From contig NZ_KB894571.1 in NCBI RefSeq assembly GCF_000374525.1, forward strand, positions 124,001 through 188,000: a DNA stretch of 64,000 nucleotides, in the 5' to 3' direction. The position numbers and the translations under genes are program-made. This DNA comes from Amorphus coralli DSM 19760 (lineage in GTDB: Bacteria > Pseudomonadota > Alphaproteobacteria > Rhizobiales > Amorphaceae). The notes under the pieces are model-generated. The model worked only from the letters and a program-made list of their open reading frames with translations, was not told the DNA's origin and ran no database searches. Of the stretch, positions 39,185 through 47,537 are shown in pieces; position 1 is the first letter of the stretch; each line of letters opens with the position of its first letter.

Positions 39185-41542
39185 TCAGCGCCCGTCGCCG
39201 CCGTCGTCGAGCGGGGCGTCCTGCGCCGGCGGAGTTGTATCGGGCTCCGACGCCTCGCTCAGTGCGGGCTTCGGCGCCTCGACCCTCTTCTGGTCGCCGT
39301 CCTTCTCGTTGATCACCCGCATCGGCGGCGCGTTGCCCTGCTTGTCTTCGCCCATGTAGAGCGTAACGTGCGGGAACGGGATCTCGATGCCGTGCGCGTC
39401 GAAGACCTCCTTGATGATCTCGTTGTAGGCGCGGCCCACCGCCCACTGGCTGCCGGGCGGGGTCTTGATGCGCGCGCGCACGACGATGGAGGAATCCGCG
39501 AACTGGGTCACGCCGTGCATCTCCAGCTCGCCGATGATGGAGGCCGCGTGCTCGGTCTCCTTCAGCTTCTCGAAGGCCTCGAACATGGCCTGCTTCACTT
39601 CCGGGATGGACTCCCGATAGGCGACGCCCACCTCGGCGACGTGGAAGGAGAAGCCCTTCATGAAGTTCGAGACGGCGTCGACCGACGAGAACGGCACGAT
39701 GTGCAGCGTGCCGTCGAGCGAGCGCAGCGACACCGACCGGATCGACAGCTTTTCCACCACGCCGGTGATTCCGCCGGCCGAGACCACGTCGCCGGTGTTC
39801 ATCGCGTTCTCGAACTGGATGAACACGCCGGTGACCACGTCCTGCACCATCTTCTGCGCACCGAAGGAGAAGGCCAGCGAGAGCACACCGACGGAGGCCA
39901 GGAGCGGGCCGATGTTCACGCCGATCTCCGACAGGACCAGCATGAACACGATCACCGAGAGGATGATGGTGAAGGCGTTCTTGAGCAGCGACAGGAGCGT
40001 CGTCTCGCGGGCCGTCGGCGCCTTGCCGTAGGACGGATTGAGCCGGTACTCGATCCACGAGGTCACGGCGAGATAGATGCCGCCACCGATCGCCAGCACG
40101 ATGGCCACGGACAGGATGGTCCCGATGAAGCCCTGACCGTCCTCGGAAATGATCCAGTCGAAGACCTCCAGCAGGTCCCAGGCATCCGCGATGGCCAGCA
40201 GCACGCCAACCAGCACGACGATGCGCACGACCTTGAGAACGGTCGGCACGAAGGCGTTCAGCCGCGTTTCAAGCAGCGGCAGCCGTTCCTTCACGTCATC
40301 CGGCAACTTCAGACCCAGGGCGATGGCCTTGGAAATGAAGGCGATGACCAGAACGCCAATCACGATGGCGATCAGGGAGTCTGCCGTAGCGCCCAGCATG
40401 AACGGCAGCGCCTCGACCGGGTTCACGACCCACAGGACGAAGAAGACAACGAGATAGAGGATCGAGATCTGGTGCCAGTGGTTGCCGACGAAGGCGAACA
40501 CCCGGCCAAGAACGTCCGTCTTCCCGGCGTCCAGGCGCCGATGCAGGAAGGAGCGGACCCGGGTCTTGTTCTGCAGGATGATCAGGATCGTCATGACCAC
40601 CGCGGTCAGGACCACCAGATCCTTGATCAGTTCGGCGAAGCGCGGAGTGAGTTCGGCAGCCGAGACGGGCACAACGAACAGGAGACCGTAGCCGACCAGG
40701 CTAATCACCCGTGACAGCCAAAAATACCAGTAGGCGGCACCCGTGTCGCCGAACGGAATGAACCGCAGCGGCGGATGGCTGGGCGACAGCAGAAGCCGGG
40801 CCACCAGCTTGATCGCCTCGATGACAACGAAAGCGTTCAGGAACAGCGTCTGGTAGATGCTCATCTCGCCGCGGGCGCCGATGATCAGCGAGAAGACGTA
40901 GCCGGCCACCCAGGCAAGCAGAACGGTGATGGCCTCAATCAAGAACGCCGGAATCACGGACATCATCCGCGATAGCCAGCCCTTGCCCGCGGCGCGCCGC
41001 GCCAGCATCCCGAGAACCCCCCGGGCGAAGAGCCGCAACACGAAGAACGTCCCGAAGACCACGGCGATCGACAGACAGAGATTGAGCACCGTCTTACCGA
41101 CGCGGGCCAGATCGATGGTCTCCGCATCACTGAGAGCTGCTCTGAGATCGGAACCGGCCTTGCCAAAGGCGGAGACCACGGTCGTGGCTTGCTTGGCGAG
41201 GGAGCGCGTATATTCGGCCGCCAGCCGGGCGGGCCCGAAGTCTTCCTTGGTGGCCTCCGCCGCAGCCGGCGCCGCCGCGGCAGCCTCTCCCGCATTCTCC
41301 TTAAGACGCGCGATCAGCTCCGCCCGCGCCTGGTCGTCCTCGAGAATGCGGATGAGGGTGTCGACAGTACCGCCGGCTTCCTCTCCGCCCCCTTCAGCGG
41401 AGCCGGTCTCCGCCGAGCCGTCCTGGCTGCTTTCCGCCGTGTCTCCGCTCGAACCGCTGGGAAGCGGTATGCCGAGCTGGGCGGACGCACTGCCCGCCGA
41501 CAGGAAAAGGGCGACAAGGAAGGCAACAAGAAAACTGCGCAT
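39185..41542 (-). CDS. Large MscS-family mechanosensitive channel
   Basis: 785 aa from the ATG at 41542, chosen because a signal peptide follows at once (MRSFLVAFLVALFLSAGSASAQ). An acidic, low-complexity periplasmic region (residues 25-150) is followed by about ten membrane helices. The pore and cytosolic vestibule are at the C-terminal third: VLSLAFSFGAQKMVQDVVTGVFIQFENAMNTGDVV, GITGVVEKLSIRSVSLRSLDG and PFPHVTLYMGEDK. It is comparable to YbiO/MscM-size channels rather than minimal MscS. Protects against hypo-osmotic shock. Confidence 0.92.
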   Translation of the reverse strand: MRSFLVAFLVALFLSAGSASAQLGIPLPSGSSGDTAESSQDGSAETGSAEGGGEEAGGTVDTLIRILEDDQARAELIARLKENAGEAAAAAPAAAEATKEDFGPARLAAEYTRSLAKQATTVVSAFGKAGSDLRAALSDAETIDLARVGKTVLNLCLSIAVVFGTFFVLRLFARGVLGMLARRAAGKGWLSRMMSVIPAFLIEAITVLLAWVAGYVFSLIIGARGEMSIYQTLFLNAFVVIEAIKLVARLLLSPSHPPLRFIPFGDTGAAYWYFWLSRVISLVGYGLLFVVPVSAAELTPRFAELIKDLVVLTAVVMTILIILQNKTRVRSFLHRRLDAGKTDVLGRVFAFVGNHWHQISILYLVVFFVLWVVNPVEALPFMLGATADSLIAIVIGVLVIAFISKAIALGLKLPDDVKERLPLLETRLNAFVPTVLKVVRIVVLVGVLLAIADAWDLLEVFDWIISEDGQGFIGTILSVAIVLAIGGGIYLAVTSWIEYRLNPSYGKAPTARETTLLSLLKNAFTIILSVIVFMLVLSEIGVNIGPLLASVGVLSLAFSFGAQKMVQDVVTGVFIQFENAMNTGDVVSAGGITGVVEKLSIRSVSLRSLDGTLHIVPFSSVDAVSNFMKGFSFHVAEVGVAYRESIPEVKQAMFEAFEKLKETEHAASIIGELEMHGVTQFADSSIVVRARIKTPPGSQWAVGRAYNEIIKEVFDAHGIEIPFPHVTLYMGEDKQGNAPPMRVINEKDGDQKRVEAPKPALSEASEPDTTPPAQDAPLDDGGDGR

Positions 41543-41744
41543 GGGAAGATCGACATCCAGGAACGGGAAAGCACGAGAGATCGTGTGGCGAGCCGTATCC
41601 ACCTGCCCTGCAGCAGCGGGCGGATTGCACCCCCATTGCTCCGATTTCTGGCAGACTAGCCACTCCGGGGCAACCGGCCGGCCGGACACGATGGCGCAGC
41701 ATGGACCGATGGTCTCGACCGGATGTCTGCGCTAACAAGGCACC

Positions 41745-42140
41745 ATGCGGACGATAAGACTGCTGATGGCGGACCGGGGACTGGGCAGGGCGATTGCCGC
41801 CCTGCTCACCTATTTCGTCGTCCTGCAGGCCCTGAGCGGCTCCGTTGCCAACGCGTCGATGGCAGATGCCGGACCGGATGCGGTGCTGCTGTGTTCGGGC
41901 AATTCGCTGCCGGTCTCCGATGACCGCACGGAGGACAGGCACCAGTCCTGCTGCACGGTACCCTGCCGCCTCGCCTGCTTCGGAGCGGGCGCCCTCGTGC
42001 CGTCCGCATCCTGGTTAGGGTCTCCTGGCGGGCAAATCGGCAGCCGGGTTGTCACGGCGCCCGCGCCCCGCGCCATTCCGCGCCTTTCGCGCCTGATCCC
42101 GGAAGCCCGTGCTCCTCCTCGCTTTGCTGCGCCTGCCTGA
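41745..42140 (+). CDS. Small DUF2946-like protein, putative copper-associated
   Basis: 131 aa. One N-terminal hydrophobic helix (IAALLTYFVVLQALSGSVANAS), then LLCSGNSL and a cysteine cluster HQSCCTVPCRLACF, then a Pro/Arg-rich tail. This N-helix plus CC-x3-C-x3-C layout is like DUF2946 proteins that often stand next to copper chaperones. The PCuAC gene follows after 65 bp. Function unproven. Confidence 0.65.
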   Translation: MRTIRLLMADRGLGRAIAALLTYFVVLQALSGSVANASMADAGPDAVLLCSGNSLPVSDDRTEDRHQSCCTVPCRLACFGAGALVPSASWLGSPGGQIGSRVVTAPAPRAIPRLSRLIPEARAPPRFAAPA

Positions 42141-42205
42141 CACCGATCGGCTGTCCGCACTCCGCGTGGTGGCCGAATGCCATTCAGCGCTCAGAGGAGA
42201 TTCCC

Positions 42206-42724
42206 ATGCGCACCTTCATGGCGGCCACTGCCGCAGCTCTCACCCTCGCCCTTGCCCCGTTGTCTGCCCACGCTCACGACTACAAGGTCGGTGCGCTGGA
42301 AATCGAGCATCCCTGGACCCGGGCAACGCCGCCGGGCGCGGCCGCTGGCGGCGCCTTCCTGATCATCGTCAACGAGGGGACCGAGGCCGACACTCTGATC
42401 GGCGCGGCCTCGCCGGTTGCCGGACGGGTCGAACTGCACACCATGACCATGGACGACGGCGTGATGAAGATGCGCCAGATCAAGGGCGGCATCGAGATCA
42501 GCCCCGGTGACACGGCAACGCTCGCGCCTGGCGGCAACCACGTGATGCTGATGGATCTCAAGGAGCAGATCGTTACCGGCAAGACCGTTCCGCTCACGCT
42601 GACCTTCGAAAAGGCCGGCTCGGTGGACATCGATCTTGCGGTGTCGCCTCCCGGCGCGCCCGGCCCGAAGATGAATGGCCACGGCAACGGCTCGCACGGG
42701 CACGAGACGCACGACCACAACTAA
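42206..42724 (+). CDS. Periplasmic copper chaperone PCu(A)C
   Basis: 172 aa. Signal peptide MRTFMAATAAALTLALAPLSAHA. Copper motif H-x10-M-x21-H-x-M is recognisable in ELHTMTMDDGVMKMR and PGGNHVMLMDL. IEHPWTRATPPGAAAGGAF is the conserved N-terminus. A His-rich tail (HGNGSHGHETHDHN) could add metal binding. The family delivers Cu(I) to the CuA site of cytochrome oxidase. Confidence 0.93.
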   Translation: MRTFMAATAAALTLALAPLSAHAHDYKVGALEIEHPWTRATPPGAAAGGAFLIIVNEGTEADTLIGAASPVAGRVELHTMTMDDGVMKMRQIKGGIEISPGDTATLAPGGNHVMLMDLKEQIVTGKTVPLTLTFEKAGSVDIDLAVSPPGAPGPKMNGHGNGSHGHETHDHN

Positions 42725-42778
42725 GGGCGCGGCGCTGCCCGAGTGCCAAGCGGTGCACCGGGGATCCTCGCAACCCGG

Positions 42779-42812
42779 AGGCCGCGTTCCCGAGACGGGA
42801 CGCGGCCTTTTC
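42779..42812 (+). terminator. Rho-independent terminator after PCuAC
   Basis: Stem GGCCGCG-T-TCCC / GGGA-CGCGGCC with one bulge and loop GAGAC, followed by TTTTCC. 55 bp downstream of the stop codon and just before the convergent serine-hydrolase gene. Confidence 0.75.
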
Positions 42813-42842
42813 CTTGCCCTGCATAAGGGAATACGGCGCAGG

Positions 42843-44045
42843 TTACTGGCGCAGGCCGGTCTCTTCGCCAGGCACGAGATAGGCGCTGAGCTCAGCGAAG
42901 AGCGCGTCTGTCGGCCGGGGCGCTTCCGGCGTGCCAGCCCCGTCTGTCGTGACGAGCCCGAGGGCGATGTTGCTGTCTGGATGGTAGGCCATGGTAGCCG
43001 CGTAGCCGGCGAAGGATGGCGTCTGCAGGATCCATCGGTGGACGACGACGACGCCCATGCCGTAATGCACCCCGTCCGCCAGCTGCCGGATGTCGTCCTT
43101 GCCCGGGGCGATCAGAGCGGCAAACGACTGATTGCTCAACAGGCTTCCCGTGCCGATTGCAATGGCCGAGGCCATGAGGTCGGCCAGGTCGGTGGTCATC
43201 ACGGCGCCCCGCGCCAGCGTCCAGGACGGATTCCAGTAGGTGGAATCCTCGAACACGCCGCGCTCGGTGGTGAAGGCGTGCAACACTGGCTCCTGGATGA
43301 CCGCCGTGTGCTCGCTCCGCGTATTCTCCAGACCGAGCGGTTCGAGAACATAGTCGGCGATCAACGCCTCGAGCGGCTCGCCTGCGACCTGGCTCAACAC
43401 TTCGCCGAGGATCACGAAGTTGGTGTGGGCATAGTTGAAGCAGCGGCCCGGATCGCAGGCCATGTCCCGGCCGAACGCGATGGCGATGAGGTCGTCCGGA
43501 CTGAACTGGCGAAACGGATCTTCGTAGAGCGGCAGGTAGTCGAGGTTCACGTAATCGGCGTAGCCCGACGTCGAGGTGATCAGCATTTCCAGCGTGATCT
43601 CGTCGGCCTTCGGGTAGTCCGGGAACCACTTGGACAACCGGTCTTCGAGCGTGAGCAGCCCGTCTTCCTGCATGCGCAGCAGCACCGTCGACAGATAGGC
43701 GATGGCAACGGCGCCATTGCGGAAGTGCATGTCGGTGGTGGCGGGGATGCCCGTCATCGACGTGCCGAAGGCTTCGCTGATCACCTCGACGTCGCCGATC
43801 CGCACCTCGATCAGCGCGGCCGAGAGGGCCAGGTCGGCAACTCCCTCTTCAACGATGGCGCGAACCTCATCGGCGATCTCGGCAACCGGCCGGCAGTTGC
43901 CGCCGATGGGGGCTTCGCCGCTGCCGCAGGCCCGCTCTCCGCTCGCGGCGATCGCCGGGCTCACGGCCACGGCGAGCAGGACCGCGCCCATTGCAACGGA
44001 CCGTGCCAGTCTGGACGTGCGCCCGGTTTCAGCGAAAGTCGACAT
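42843..44045 (-). CDS. Beta-lactamase-fold protein lacking catalytic residues
   Basis: 400 aa with signal peptide (SVAMGAVLLAVAVSPAIAA) and two N-terminal Cys (RACGSGEAPIGGNCRP). The class-C fold is clear: LRMQEDGLLTLEDRLSKWFPDYP, ITLEMLITSTSGYADY, CFNYAHTNFVILGEVLSQVAGEPLEALIADYVLEPLGL. The SxxK motif is replaced by A112-V-A-I115 (NGAVAIAYL) and YxN by Y205-A-H207. So the acylating Ser and general-base Lys are both gone; it is likely a binding protein or pseudoenzyme. It is in tandem with two intact paralogues. Confidence 0.85.
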   Translation of the reverse strand: MSTFAETGRTSRLARSVAMGAVLLAVAVSPAIAASGERACGSGEAPIGGNCRPVAEIADEVRAIVEEGVADLALSAALIEVRIGDVEVISEAFGTSMTGIPATTDMHFRNGAVAIAYLSTVLLRMQEDGLLTLEDRLSKWFPDYPKADEITLEMLITSTSGYADYVNLDYLPLYEDPFRQFSPDDLIAIAFGRDMACDPGRCFNYAHTNFVILGEVLSQVAGEPLEALIADYVLEPLGLENTRSEHTAVIQEPVLHAFTTERGVFEDSTYWNPSWTLARGAVMTTDLADLMASAIAIGTGSLLSNQSFAALIAPGKDDIRQLADGVHYGMGVVVVHRWILQTPSFAGYAATMAYHPDSNIALGLVTTDGAGTPEAPRPTDALFAELSAYLVPGEETGLRQ

Positions 44046-44090
44046 GGCCGTTTCTCCGCCCCCTGGCCGATTTCTCGCCGGCCCGCCGGC

Positions 44091-45686
44091 TCAGTTCCGA
44101 GTGAAGGTGCCGAAGCCCAGCCGGTCGTAGGCCTCGATGGTCATCGACCGCGCGCGCCCGTCTTCGACTGTGAACGCGACCGGCGAGCGCGAGCCGGGCG
44201 GTCCCTGGTACACGTCGGGGTCGACCGCGAAGACATTCCCCTCCCAGTGATCGAGGGGGAACGGGACCGCGGCCGGACCGATCGTCAGCACCAGCCCGCC
44301 ATCCTTTTCCACGACCTCCGCAGGTCCGTAGTAGGGGTTATTGTAGGTTCCGGCGAGCACGGCCGCACCAGCGGACGGCGCCGGATCCGACGGCGGCGCC
44401 TCGCCCACCAGCGAACCCTCGGGGCTCAGCATCCGATCGAACAGGCCGTTGAACAGCGCGTACCAGTCGCGTTCGACCTCTCCGGTCTGAACCAGGTCCT
44501 CGAACTGTCGGACGACCGCTTCTGACGCCCCGTTGGGCGCGGTGTTGGCGAGCACGACGATGCCGACATTGGCCGACGGAATGATCGAGAAGGTAGTACC
44601 CGCCCCTGTGGAAAAAGCGCCGGAATGGCCGATCAGAATTCGCCCGCTCGACGAGATCGACTGGCTGAAGCCGAAGCCGTAGAAGCGCGGCCGGCCCTCG
44701 ATGGTGGGAGCCGGCGCGCTGACGATCTGGGGCTGCATGGCTTGGGTCAGCGGCTCGGACGCAACGATCTGCCGTCCGTCAAACTCCCCGCCCTGGAGGA
44801 GCATTGCCATCCACCGCGCCATATCATTGACGGACGACGACACGCCTCCGGCCGGCGCCTGGGGATCCGGATGGCGGACAAGCTCGGGCCGATAGGCGCC
44901 ATCGAGCAGGATGTGACCATCAGCCCGGTTTTCGCGAGCCTCGAAATCGGCGAACCGGGCGCTCGTGGACGTCATGCCGAGCGGCTCGAAGATCACCGCC
45001 TCTGCCAGATTGGCCCACTCCATGCCGGCCGCTTCGGCGACCGCCTCGCCACCCGTCGTCAGTCCGAAATTGGCATAGGCATAGGTGTCCCGGAAGCTGG
45101 ACAGCGGCAGCAGCCGAAGCCGTTCGATAATCTCGCGCCGATCGAAGCCGATCGATTCCAGCAGATCGCCAGCCTGTCCGGGAAGGCCGGAGCGATGGGC
45201 GAACATGTCGCCGACGGTGACATCGGCCGTGACGGACGGGCTGGAGAGCTCGAACCAGGGCAGATGCTCGACGATGGGAGTGTCCCAGGCCACCCGCCCC
45301 TCGCCGATCTCGTGCGCCACCACGCTTGCACTGATCGACTTTGATATCGAGGCGAGCTGGAACACCGTATCGGCATCGACCGGCGCGGTGCCGTCCGCGC
45401 GGCGCACCCCGTATCCCTTGGCGAAGACCGTCGCTCCGTCCCGGACGACCGCCACGGCGATGCCCGGCACGCCGGATCGCTCCATGACATCGGCAACGAT
45501 CTCGTCCAGCCGGCCGATGGCCGTGTCGATCTGCTCGTCGGTGATGGTGCCGATCGAGCTGGTATCCGGGGGACCGACATTGAAGGCCCGCGCCGGCGTC
45601 GCGGGTGCCAGCGCCAGGAGCCCGGCGACACAGCCGGCGGCTACCACGCTCCGCCCGATCCAGTTCGCTGCAAGTTCGACCGTCAT
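44091..45686 (-). CDS. Secreted serine hydrolase, class-C beta-lactamase/PBP family
   Basis: 531 aa from the ATG at 45686 (GGAG upstream; the longer start at 45740 is less likely). Signal peptide GRSVVAAGCVAGLLALAPATPARA. Active site S113-I-S-K116 (QLASISKSIS) and YAN motif (DTYAYANFGL) intact. A C-terminal beta domain of about 110 aa ends LGFGTFTRN. The next gene upstream (45794) encodes a closely similar protein with nearly the same last residues, so the pair arose by tandem duplication. Probably an esterase or D-aminopeptidase-like enzyme; substrate unknown. Confidence 0.9.
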   Translation of the reverse strand: MTVELAANWIGRSVVAAGCVAGLLALAPATPARAFNVGPPDTSSIGTITDEQIDTAIGRLDEIVADVMERSGVPGIAVAVVRDGATVFAKGYGVRRADGTAPVDADTVFQLASISKSISASVVAHEIGEGRVAWDTPIVEHLPWFELSSPSVTADVTVGDMFAHRSGLPGQAGDLLESIGFDRREIIERLRLLPLSSFRDTYAYANFGLTTGGEAVAEAAGMEWANLAEAVIFEPLGMTSTSARFADFEARENRADGHILLDGAYRPELVRHPDPQAPAGGVSSSVNDMARWMAMLLQGGEFDGRQIVASEPLTQAMQPQIVSAPAPTIEGRPRFYGFGFSQSISSSGRILIGHSGAFSTGAGTTFSIIPSANVGIVVLANTAPNGASEAVVRQFEDLVQTGEVERDWYALFNGLFDRMLSPEGSLVGEAPPSDPAPSAGAAVLAGTYNNPYYGPAEVVEKDGGLVLTIGPAAVPFPLDHWEGNVFAVDPDVYQGPPGSRSPVAFTVEDGRARSMTIEAYDRLGFGTFTRN

Positions 45687-45793
45687 GACATCGTCTCCAA
45701 CTGCGGGGGCACCGGACGTCGGGCCGGTCCCGTCGCCCATGGATGGGAAGCCTCGGGCACCTTCCGGCCGGGCGCGTGCGCAGCCGGACCGGT

Positions 45794-47377
45794 TCAGTTC
45801 CGCGTGAAGGTTCCCAGACCGTTGCTGTTCAGAAACTCGACGGTGACCTCGGTCGCCAACGCGCGAGGCTCCGCCGGTGAGAAGGTGAGCTTGGAGATCG
45901 ATCCGTCGGGATTGTTCTCGTCGCGCGGCTCGAAGACGTAGGTGCGTCCATCCCAGTGGGTCAGCGGATAGACCATCGGCTTCGGGCCGAGCTTGACCAC
46001 AAGGCTGTTGCCGTCATCGGCGATCTCGATGGGCCCGTAATAGTCGTTCTCGAAGGTGCCGAGCAGCTGATCGTCCATGCCCGGCCCGCTCGGGTCGGTC
46101 GGCGGCGTTGCACCGACAAGCTCACCCACCGGCGCGGAAAGCGCTTCCATCCGCGGAGCATAAGCCGCGTACCAGTCCCTCTCCTGCTCACCGAACTCGA
46201 CCAGATCGATGAACGTGTGGCCGACGGCCTCCGCCGCCCCGACCGGCGAGGCGTTCGTGAGAACGCCGATGGCCACGCCGTCCAGCGGCAGCAGCGCGAA
46301 GTGGGTGCCGGTCCCCATGGCGAAGGCCCCGGAGTGGCTGATCGAGACCCGGCCGGAGGCGTCGACACCGGTGCCGAACCCGAAGCCGTAGAGGCCCGGA
46401 CGGGCCGCGGGCGACGGCATGGCCCCCGAGATCATCTGCGACTGGATCGCCGGCAGAAGCGCCTCCTGCGGGATGAGATCGCCGCCTTCCGCCACGACCA
46501 TCGCGAGCCATTTACCGAAGTCGTTGGCCGATGCGCTGACGCCGCCGGCCGGGGCCTGGGCGTCGGGCTGACGCACATACTTTGGCTGCCACGCGTCACC
46601 GACCTTGGAATGGCCGAGGGCGCGGTTCTCACGCGCGACGAAATCGTCGAACCGGTAGCTGGTCGCGTTCATGCCCAGCGGCTTGAAGACCGTCTCCTCC
46701 GCCAGGCTCGCCCAGTCCGTGCCTGCCGCCGCCGCAACCGCCTCGCCGCCAGCGGTCAGGCCGAAATTGGTATAGGCGTAGGTGTTGCGGAAGCTGTTGA
46801 GCGGCACGAAGCGCAGCCGTTCCAGGATTTCCTGGCGATCGAAGCCGATATCCTCAAGATGGTCGCCGGCATGGGCCGGCAGGCCCGAGCGGTGAGAGAA
46901 CATGTCACCGATCGTGACGTGGTCGCCGACCCACGGCTCGGAAAGCTCGAACCAGGGCAGGTGTTCGACCAGCGGGGTGTCCCAGGTGACCAGGCCCTCG
47001 CCGACCGCGTGCGCCACCACCGTGCCGCTGACCGACTTGGAGAGCGAGGCGAGCTGGAAGACGGTGTCGGCATCGACCGCCGCTTCCTCGCCGACCTTGC
47101 GCACGCCGTAGCCCTTGGCGAACACGGTCTCCCCATCCCGGACGACCACCACCGCCATGCCGGGAATGCCGGACCGGCGCATGATGTCCTGGGCTATCCC
47201 GTCGACTGCGGCGATCGCATCCTCGATCTGCCCCTCCGAGATGACCGTTCCCGGCTGCATGGGAGGTGGCAGAAGATCCTCCGCCATCGCGCGCGAGCCG
47301 GAAAATCCGCCCGAAAGCAGTCCGGTGGCCAGCAGGACGCCCCCCGCAATCGTCACTCCAAGCCGATCGATCCGCAT
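45794..47377 (-). CDS. Secreted serine hydrolase, class-C beta-lactamase/PBP family
   Basis: 527 aa from the ATG at 47377 with AAGGAG upstream. Signal peptide LGVTIAGGVLLATGLLSGGFSGSRAMA. S111-L-S-K114 (QLASLSKSVSG), YTN (NTYAYTNFGL) and HSGAFAMGTG are present. C-terminal beta domain ends NGLGTFTRN. Strong similarity along its length to the product of 44091. 108 bp separate the two genes. Confidence 0.9.
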   Translation of the reverse strand: MRIDRLGVTIAGGVLLATGLLSGGFSGSRAMAEDLLPPPMQPGTVISEGQIEDAIAAVDGIAQDIMRRSGIPGMAVVVVRDGETVFAKGYGVRKVGEEAAVDADTVFQLASLSKSVSGTVVAHAVGEGLVTWDTPLVEHLPWFELSEPWVGDHVTIGDMFSHRSGLPAHAGDHLEDIGFDRQEILERLRFVPLNSFRNTYAYTNFGLTAGGEAVAAAAGTDWASLAEETVFKPLGMNATSYRFDDFVARENRALGHSKVGDAWQPKYVRQPDAQAPAGGVSASANDFGKWLAMVVAEGGDLIPQEALLPAIQSQMISGAMPSPAARPGLYGFGFGTGVDASGRVSISHSGAFAMGTGTHFALLPLDGVAIGVLTNASPVGAAEAVGHTFIDLVEFGEQERDWYAAYAPRMEALSAPVGELVGATPPTDPSGPGMDDQLLGTFENDYYGPIEIADDGNSLVVKLGPKPMVYPLTHWDGRTYVFEPRDENNPDGSISKLTFSPAEPRALATEVTVEFLNSNGLGTFTRN

Positions 47378-47537
47378 GGCGCTACTCCTTCGTTGTCCTG
47401 ACGCACCGTCGCGTGGCATCCCGCCGCCCCAGTGTGAGCGAACCCTAGCGCTGCCCTTTCCGCCCCCCAATCGGAGACATTGGAAAAGACTGGAAGGCGG
47501 ACTTTGCACGTGCGCGTCCGAAGCCCCGGTTTGACGG

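Noticed and set aside
38819-40714. 631-codon plus-strand frame opposite the MscS gene
   Set aside because: Asp/Gly/His/Arg-rich shadow; the MscS protein with signal peptide and channel motifs is the real gene.
42675-44525. 616-codon plus-strand frame over two serine-hydrolase genes
   Set aside because: Spans two real genes and a terminator, with no recognisable motif.
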